Assembly (NCBI GenBank): GCA_948857205.1
Contig: CAQPRV010000092.1
Coordinates: 1-9,882 of the forward strand
Length of the DNA stretch: 9,882 nucleotides
Reading direction: 5' to 3'
DNA from: an uncultured Clostridia bacterium
GTDB lineage: Bacteria > Bacillota > Clostridia > TANB77 > CAG-508
Shown in pieces: positions 6,765 to 9,882 of the stretch. The notes beneath the pieces were generated by a model. That model was not told the origin of the DNA, ran no database searches, and saw nothing but the letters and a program-made list of their open reading frames with translations. The position numbers were made by a program, and so were the translations under genes. Every line of letters starts with the position of its first letter. Within the stretch, counting starts at the first letter, position 1.

Positions 6765-7100
6765 TTAATAAGAAAGCTCTGTAAAATAGATTTCATAATT
6801 TCCTTCTGTAGAAATTAATAGTTTTCTACCTTCTCTTTCTTCTATTTTACCATATTTATTAATAATTTCCTCAATTTCTATCTCAGTTAAGTTTCTATTT
6901 TTAATAGTTTTTTCCTCAAAAATATCTGCCTCAAGCTTTTGAATTAAAGTCTCTTTTTCTATTTTCTCCTTAGACGAAACTGTTTTATCTATAATTCCTT
7001 GATGATTTAAAGTAACTCCTATTGTAACTCCTGCTAATATCAATAATATTATTATGGTTACAATTAATGTTATCAATGTAACACCTCTTGTATCTTTCAT
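6765..7100 (-). CDS. Type IV pilin-like (pseudopilin) protein
   Basis: From the ATG at 7098-7100 this is 111 residues. It begins MKDTRG and then VTLITLIVTIIILLILAGVT, a class III prepilin leader: a short basic stretch ending in Gly, a T-L-I core and a 20-residue hydrophobic helix. Cleavage by a PilD-type peptidase would fall after G6. Position 5 of the mature protein is Thr instead of the usual Glu, as in a clostridial subfamily with GITLIAL-type leaders. The rest is charged, with a predicted helix around 40-85 (many E and K) and a C-terminal LLISTEGNYEIYFTEL. The chosen start has AGGAGGAG (7108-7115) 7 nt upstream; an ATG 27 nt earlier overlaps the relic's stop codon and lacks such a site. 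No pilus assembly genes are nearby. Surface or pilus role is inferred from the leader only. Confidence 0.72.
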   Translation of the reverse strand: MKDTRGVTLITLIVTIIILLILAGVTIGVTLNHQGIIDKTVSSKEKIEKETLIQKLEADIFEEKTIKNRNLTEIEIEEIINKYGKIEEREGRKLLISTEGNYEIYFTELSY

Positions 7101-7107
7101 TTTCTTT

Positions 7108-7115
7108 CTCCTCCT
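7108..7115 (-). promoter_or_regulatory. Ribosome-binding site deciding the pilin-like start
   Basis: AGGAGGAG lies 7 nt before the ATG at 7098-7100 and falls inside the longer reading frame that could start at 7127, so the shorter 111-residue form is preferred. Confidence 0.8.
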
Positions 7116-7120
7116 ATTTT

Positions 7121-7281
7121 TTAGCATTTTTCCTCTTCAATAAATATTTTTCCTCTAGCATTTAGCTTTGTAAATACATGTCCATCATCTAATTTGTTTT
7201 TAATCCATTCTTTTTTATAATTAACACCATTAAGTATACAAAATTTAACTTGACAACTGTATGCTATATAACCTAGAATCT
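7121..7281 (-). pseudogene. Relic of a YoaP-like GNAT acetyltransferase
   Basis: The space between the membrane protein and the pilin-like gene stays open in one minus-strand frame for more than 50 codons but has no usable start. It reads KLKILGYIAYSCQVKFCIL, NGVNYKKEWIKNKLDDGHVF, then TKLNARGKIFIEEEKC and a stop at 7121-7123. The pattern K-K-x-W-x3-x-x-x-D/E-G-x-V-F-x-K-x-x-x-R-G-K-x-F-I-E is that of the N-terminal part of YoaP-type N-acetyltransferases, where it continues to Y-I-P-A-E. That continuation and the acetyl-CoA-binding core are missing. I read it as an internal fragment of a lost gene. It is not a start-to-stop gene, although GGAGG at the end of the upstream gene lies just before it. 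Confidence 0.45.
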
Positions 7282-7764
7282 TTAATTTCCTCCAATAGCA
7301 ATTATATAAATTGTTTTATTATTGTCATCTATATATATATCAGTAACTGAAGCATCCTCTACATCTTTAGACTTTAAAATTCCAATATTTTCTAACTTTT
7401 TCCAGTTATATTTAATATTATTTGGATTAAACTTAATTTCTAAATTTTCTATTTTTGAACTTTCCTTTTGATTCAAAAAATTATTATAACTTTCTTCTGT
7501 TAGTTCTGCTAAAATATCAATTTGGTATATTGTTAGTCCAATATCTCTTTCGCTATATAAGCTTTCAAAAGTGTAAAATATTTTTTTGCTTTCAGGGAAA
7601 TTTTCAAATAAACTGTAAATTGTATCCTTATCCTTCTTAATTTCAATTTTTTTATTTCCTATTGGTAAATTTCCATGTTTTATAAATCTAATATTAGGAT
7701 ATATACATATTAAAATTGCAATAAAAGATATAAGTATAATAATTATTCCAACTATCTTTTTCAT
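7282..7764 (-). CDS. Single-pass membrane protein of unknown function
   Basis: I do not recognise this 160-residue protein. Residues 4-23 form a strong hydrophobic helix after MKK, followed by a mainly polar, Lys/Glu/Asn/Ile-rich domain that should lie outside the cell. A cysteine at 20 (AILIC) ends the helix, but the residue before it is Ile instead of Gly or Ala, so a lipobox is unlikely. The C-terminal half shows alternating strand-like segments (SVTDIYIDDNNKTIYIIAIG). The ATG at 7762-7764 has AAGGTGG 8 nt upstream; a possible GTG start at 7776 lies inside that site and is rejected. A good promoter lies about 100 nt upstream, and the gene is probably co-transcribed with the pilin-like gene. 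A cell-surface role is inference. Confidence 0.7.
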   Translation of the reverse strand: MKKIVGIIIILISFIAILICIYPNIRFIKHGNLPIGNKKIEIKKDKDTIYSLFENFPESKKIFYTFESLYSERDIGLTIYQIDILAELTEESYNNFLNQKESSKIENLEIKFNPNNIKYNWKKLENIGILKSKDVEDASVTDIYIDDNNKTIYIIAIGGN

Positions 7765-7772
7765 ATATTTTT

Positions 7773-7779
7773 CCACCTT
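7773..7779 (-). promoter_or_regulatory. Ribosome-binding site deciding the membrane-protein start
   Basis: AAGGTGG is 8 nt before the ATG at 7762-7764. The in-frame GTG at 7774-7776 is part of this site and so cannot plausibly be the start. Confidence 0.75.
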
Positions 7780-7869
7780 ATAAGTTTTTACTCAGATAAT
7801 TATTTTAAAGCATTTTAATTACATTTAAAATACTCCTCAATTATATATAATAGTTTATCTTTGATTTCG

Positions 7870-7899
7870 ATTATATCACAAAGGACAAGTAATTTTCAA
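7870..7899 (-). promoter_or_regulatory. Sigma-A-type promoter for the membrane-protein/pilin unit
   Basis: On the minus strand TTGAAA (7894-7899) and TATAAT (7870-7875) are separated by exactly 18 nt, and TG stands 3 nt before the -10 box. Transcription would start near 7863, giving a leader of about 100 nt to the ATG at 7764. The -35 box lies at the loop and inner edge of the palindrome at 7878-7919, and one palindrome arm fills the spacer. Confidence 0.7.
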
Positions 7900-7919
7900 C
7901 TTAATTACTTGTCCTTTGT
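7878..7919. repeat. Perfect 17-bp palindrome over the promoter
   Basis: ACAAAGGACAAGTAATT at 7878-7894 is the exact reverse complement of 7903-7919 around an 8-nt loop. It is not followed by a T-run on the minus strand. It overlaps the -35 box and spacer of the promoter, as an operator would, but could also be a transcript-end hairpin for gap or a dispersed repeat. Confidence 0.8.
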
Positions 7920-7981
7920 AAATTGTAGCTCATATATATAAACTTGTAATATTTCATTTTCATTATATCTACTAAAACAAA

Positions 7982-8064
7982 TACAGTTCACTATATTTAT
8001 TTTTTACCTACTCTTAAAGTTATAAAGCTTTAAGTAATAAGTAAATTAAAGATAGTGAACTGTA
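7982..8064. repeat. 83-nt terminally inverted hairpin element after gap
   Basis: TACAGTTCACTAT (7982-7994) is the exact reverse complement of 8052-8064. The 57 nt between fold further, with CTTAAAG (8013-8019) pairing CTTTAAG (8028-8034) and partial pairing outside it. The right arm ends 4 nt from the gap stop codon (8069-8071). On the minus strand the outer stem is followed by ATTTGTTTTAG, moderately T-rich. It can act as the gap transcript terminator; the TA at each end also fits a small IS630/mariner-type MITE. Confidence 0.6.
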
Positions 8065-8068
8065 AATA

Positions 8069-9085
8069 TTATCCTATTTCTGCAAAATATTTAATTGTTC
8101 TTACCATTTGACTTGTGTAAGAATTTTCATTATCATACCAAGCTACAACTTGAACTTGATATAATCCTTCATCTATTTTAGTAACCATTGTTTGAGTTGC
8201 ATCAAATAATGAGCCATATTTCATTCCAATGATATCAGAAGATACAAGTTCTTCTTCTGTATAACCAAAAGATTGACTTGCTTGAGCTTTCATAGCTGAA
8301 TTTATAGTTTCTTCTGTTATATTATCTCCTTTTACAACTGCAACTAATATTGTAGTTGAACCTGTTACAACTGGAACTCTTTGAGCAGAACCAATTAATT
8401 TTCCATTTAATTCTGGAATAACTAATCCAATTGCTTTAGCAGCACCTGTTGAATTTGGTACAATATTAACAGCAGCAGCTCTAGCTCTTCTTAAGTTACC
8501 TTTTCTATGTGGTCCATCTAAAAGCATTTGATCTCCTGTATATGCATGAACTGTTGTCATTATTCCTGATTGAATTGGTGCATAATCATTTAAAGCCTTT
8601 ACCATTGGCGCTAAACAGTTTGTTGTACAAGATGCTGCTGATATAATTTTATCATCTGCAGTTATTATGTTTTCATTTACACCAAATACTACTGTTTTTA
8701 ATTCTTTACCAGCTGGTGCTGATATTACTACTTTTTTTGCTCCTGCATCAATATGTGCTTGTGCTTTATCTTTATTTGTATAGAAACCTGTACATTCTAA
8801 TACTACATCTACTCCAATTTCTCCCCATGGTAAGTCTTTTGCATCTTTTTCTGCATATATTTTTATTGTTTTTCCATCTACTGTTATTGATCCTTCTCCT
8901 GCTACTACTGTATCTGCCTTTTCATATCTTCCTTGTGCTGAATCATATTTTAATAAATGTGCTAACATTTCTGGACTTGTTAAATCGTTTATTGCAACGA
9001 TATCATACCCTTCTGTTCCAAACATTTGTCTAAATGCTAGACGTCCTATACGTCCAAAACCATTGATGGCTACTTTTACTGACAT
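8069..9085 (-). CDS. gap: Glyceraldehyde-3-phosphate dehydrogenase, NAD-dependent, phosphorylating
   Basis: From the ATG at 9083-9085 this is 338 residues, the usual length. It oxidises glyceraldehyde 3-phosphate to 1,3-bisphosphoglycerate with NAD. The Rossmann fold starts INGFGRIGR (7-15), and AIND with D34 ends the second strand, as expected for NAD use. The catalytic cysteine is C153 in SCTTNCL and the base is H180 in TTVHAYTGDQ; the phosphate-site motif STGAAKAIG (212-220) and WYDNENSY (317-323) are complete. A longer frame back to 9127 is open, but its 14 extra residues are not homologous, and AAAGGAGG (9093-9100) lies 7 nt before the chosen ATG. It forms its own transcription unit between a terminator and the hairpin at 7982-8064, separated from pgk by the pilin-like unit. 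Confidence 0.97.
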   Translation of the reverse strand: MSVKVAINGFGRIGRLAFRQMFGTEGYDIVAINDLTSPEMLAHLLKYDSAQGRYEKADTVVAGEGSITVDGKTIKIYAEKDAKDLPWGEIGVDVVLECTGFYTNKDKAQAHIDAGAKKVVISAPAGKELKTVVFGVNENIITADDKIISAASCTTNCLAPMVKALNDYAPIQSGIMTTVHAYTGDQMLLDGPHRKGNLRRARAAAVNIVPNSTGAAKAIGLVIPELNGKLIGSAQRVPVVTGSTTILVAVVKGDNITEETINSAMKAQASQSFGYTEEELVSSDIIGMKYGSLFDATQTMVTKIDEGLYQVQVVAWYDNENSYTSQMVRTIKYFAEIG

Positions 9086-9092
9086 ATTTTTT

Positions 9093-9100
9093 CCTCCTTT
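9093..9100 (-). promoter_or_regulatory. Ribosome-binding site deciding the gap start
   Basis: AAAGGAGG, 7 nt before the ATG at 9083-9085, lies inside the longer reading frame and shows that the protein starts MSVKVAINGFGRIGR, as other GAPDHs do. Confidence 0.9.
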
Positions 9101-9140
9101 AATTGTTGAATATGCTTTGTTATTCAACCTTTTTTATTTA

Positions 9141-9170
9141 GTATTACCTTATTTTTTTAAGGTAATTCAA
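9141..9170 (-). promoter_or_regulatory. Candidate gap promoter overlapped by a palindrome
   Basis: On the minus strand TTGAAT (9165-9170) and TAATAC (9141-9146) are 18 nt apart. A perfect 9-bp inverted repeat, ATTACCTTA at 9143-9151 with 9158-9166, fills the space between them around a T6 loop. There is no T-tail on the minus strand, so it is not a good terminator and may be an operator. The -10 match is weak. Confidence 0.4.
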
Positions 9171-9207
9171 TTCTATATCAAAAAAGAATACTTTTCAAGT
9201 ATTCTTT
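9168..9207 (-). terminator. Rho-independent terminator after the argF fragment, copy 1 of a 40-nt repeat
   Basis: AAAGAATACTT (9183-9193) pairs with AAGTATTCTTT (9197-9207) around a 3-nt loop and is followed on the minus strand by TTTTTTGATAT. It lies 24 nt past the stop of the argF fragment and upstream of gap. The whole 40 nt recur at 6717-6756 with one difference. Confidence 0.85.
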
Positions 9208-9230
9208 AGAAATTTTTTCCATATTAATTT

Positions 9231-9611
9231 TTATTTATTATTTGAAACTTTTTTTGCCAATTTTTCAACTGTTTCTTGAGAAAATCCTCTAAATTCAATA
9301 CCATCAAACATTCTTCCTAATACTCTAGCAGTATCTTCCACAGTTTCTTTATGTCCTAATTGTATATCGTCTTTTCCCAAATATTCAGGGTGTGCCCCTT
9401 CATCAATAGCACCTACTGTAAAAGAACAGCGTGTTCTTGTAGAAGGTTTTTCAAATATCAATGCCACATTTTTGTTTTTCATTCTTTTTTCATAAATGCC
9501 TTTTTTCTTTTTTTCTTTCAGCTCCATAGCTAAATCAATAAAATATTCAATTTCTTCTGCTGTAAAATCTTTTAATGTTAAAAAACTTCTTCCCTTTAAA
9601 TCTACTGCCAT
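9231..9611 (-). pseudogene. argF: Truncated ornithine carbamoyltransferase (N-terminal third)
   Basis: The 126 codons start like a normal clostridial ornithine carbamoyltransferase: LKGRSFLTLKDFTAEEIEY (5-23), the carbamoyl-phosphate motif STRTRCSF (57-64), then GRMFDGIEFRGF (99-110). The family is about 310-335 residues. Here homology stops at about residue 120 (ETVEKLAK) and the frame closes after KVSNNK. The H-P-T-Q motif, the ornithine-binding domain with the F-M-H-C-L-P motif and the C-terminal helix are all absent, so the protein cannot be a working transcarbamoylase. A terminator follows 24 nt later. The start (ATG at 9609-9611, AAGGAGG at 9621-9627) is intact. I read it as a 3'-deleted gene; a deliberately short domain protein is the less likely alternative. 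Confidence 0.85.
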
Positions 9612-9634
9612 AGTATAATTCCTCCTTATTTAAT

Positions 9635-9667
9635 CAAAAAAGACAGTCAAAGTTATTTTGACTGTCT
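9635..9667 (-). terminator. Strong terminator just upstream of the argF fragment
   Basis: AGACAGTCAAA (9641-9651) is the exact reverse complement of 9657-9667 around a 5-nt loop, and the minus strand continues TTTTTTGATTAAA. It could end a gene to the right of the window. It stands only 24 nt before the argF start codon, so it could also be a leader attenuator. Confidence 0.82.
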
Positions 9668-9766
9668 CAATCTGTCAAAAAACCTACTTTTGCTGTAAAA
9701 AGCAAGGGGTTTGGGGAGTGCAACTCCCCATTTTAATCCGCAAGGGGGGCTTTGCCCACCTGAGGA

Positions 9767-9811
9767 AAACAGCGAGTTTCAAGGCTTTTAAGCCGATGGA
9801 ACAAGCTGTTT
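9767..9811. repeat. Long bulged stem-loop
   Basis: Three nested pairings build one hairpin: AAACAGC (9767-9773) with GCTGTTT (9805-9811), GTTTC (9776-9780) with GGAAC (9798-9802, one G-T pair), and GGCTT (9783-9787) with AAGCC (9790-9794). It lies in the GC-rich border region. Confidence 0.6.
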
Positions 9812-9827
9812 ATTCTTCTGCTTTAGT

Positions 9828-9881
9828 AAGTCGAAAACTTGTTTTCGACTTAGCGTGTCGACTTTATCGACACGCTAAGTC
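9828..9881. repeat. Two overlapping perfect hairpins
   Basis: AAGTCGAAAAC (9828-9838) pairs with 9841-9851, and GACTTAGCGTGTCGA (9847-9861) pairs with 9867-9881 around a 5-nt loop. The two stems share 9847-9851, so they cannot both form fully. The element runs to the window edge. Confidence 0.8.
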
Positions 9882-9882
9882 A

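Larger units (their letters stand above)
9668..9882. other. Non-coding, locally GC-rich hairpin region, probable mobile-element border
   Basis: No reading frame of note occurs here. The part from about 9700 to 9780 is far richer in G and C than the rest of the window. It contains successive hairpins: TGGGGAGT/ACTCCCCA (9712-9719 with 9723-9730, followed by TTTT on the plus strand), GGGC-TTT-GCCC near 9747-9756, and a long bulged stem 9767-9811. Such segments are typical of the non-coding ends or mobilisation regions of integrated elements in Clostridia. That assignment is inference, since no integrase or relaxase is in the window. Confidence 0.5.

Noticed and set aside
7282..7764. Lipoprotein reading of the unknown membrane protein
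   Set aside because: The cysteine at residue 20 is preceded by Ile where a lipobox needs Gly, Ala or Ser, so a plain membrane anchor is the simpler reading.
7905..7991. Minus-strand 28-codon frame with a GTG start, reading CICFSRYNENEILQVYIYEL near its middle
   Set aside because: It looks somewhat protein-like, but it has no ribosome-binding site, overlaps both the 83-nt inverted-repeat element and the palindrome, and matches no family I know.
9086..9127. Fourteen-residue N-terminal extension of GAPDH
   Set aside because: A clear AAAGGAGG lies inside it, 7 nt before the ATG that gives the standard N-terminus.

Overview
The window is low-GC DNA with Firmicutes-type ribosome-binding sites (AGGAGG about 7 nt before ATG). 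Every convincing gene is on the minus strand. The gene content suggests an anaerobic, AT-rich member of the Clostridia, probably an uncultured gut-type lineage: a GGGtGRT protein paired with a NifU-like scaffold, cofactor-independent phosphoglycerate mutase, and a clostridial pilin-like protein with a GVTLITL leader. The lineage call is inference from gene content and composition, not from a marker gene.

Read in the direction of transcription (right to left), the layout is as follows. (1) 9882-9612 is a non-coding stretch, unusually GC-rich between about 9700 and 9780, full of hairpins. It resembles the border of a mobile element and contains a strong minus-strand terminator at 9635-9667. (2) 9611-9231 is a 126-codon 5' fragment of ornithine carbamoyltransferase, closed by a terminator. 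(3) 9085-8069 is gap (GAPDH), with a palindrome in its promoter region and an 83-nt hairpin element just after the stop. (4) 7764-6765 is a small unit of a single-pass membrane protein of unknown function, a decayed acetyltransferase-like relic and a type IV pilin-like protein, with its own promoter inside a 17-bp palindrome and a terminator at the end. (5) 6653-2850 is pgk, tpiA and gpmI. Together with gap this is the triose-phosphate half of glycolysis in the usual Firmicutes order, but with no eno in the window. (6) 2845-315 is a downstream accessory block that appears to be co-transcribed with gpmI: a YezG-family (DUF600) immunity protein with no toxin nearby, a NifU-like Fe-S scaffold and the GGGtGRT protein, ended by a strong hairpin at 228-268.

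The conserved glycolytic enzymes look intact and ordinary. The unusual material is between them. Several intergenic spaces hold short but clear coding relics (HepT-like, Nudix-like, YoaP-like GNAT) or structured repeats. The best repeat is a pair of inverted REP-like hairpins between gpmI and tpiA that differ by a compensatory base-pair change. Another is a 40-nt terminator sequence found almost identically upstream of both gap and pgk. I see no CRISPR array, rRNA or tRNA, and no complete transposase. I also see no obvious new multi-gene system. The nearest candidates for undescribed biology are the unexplained GGGtGRT/NifU pair riding on a glycolytic operon and the orphan immunity gene coupled to gpmI.
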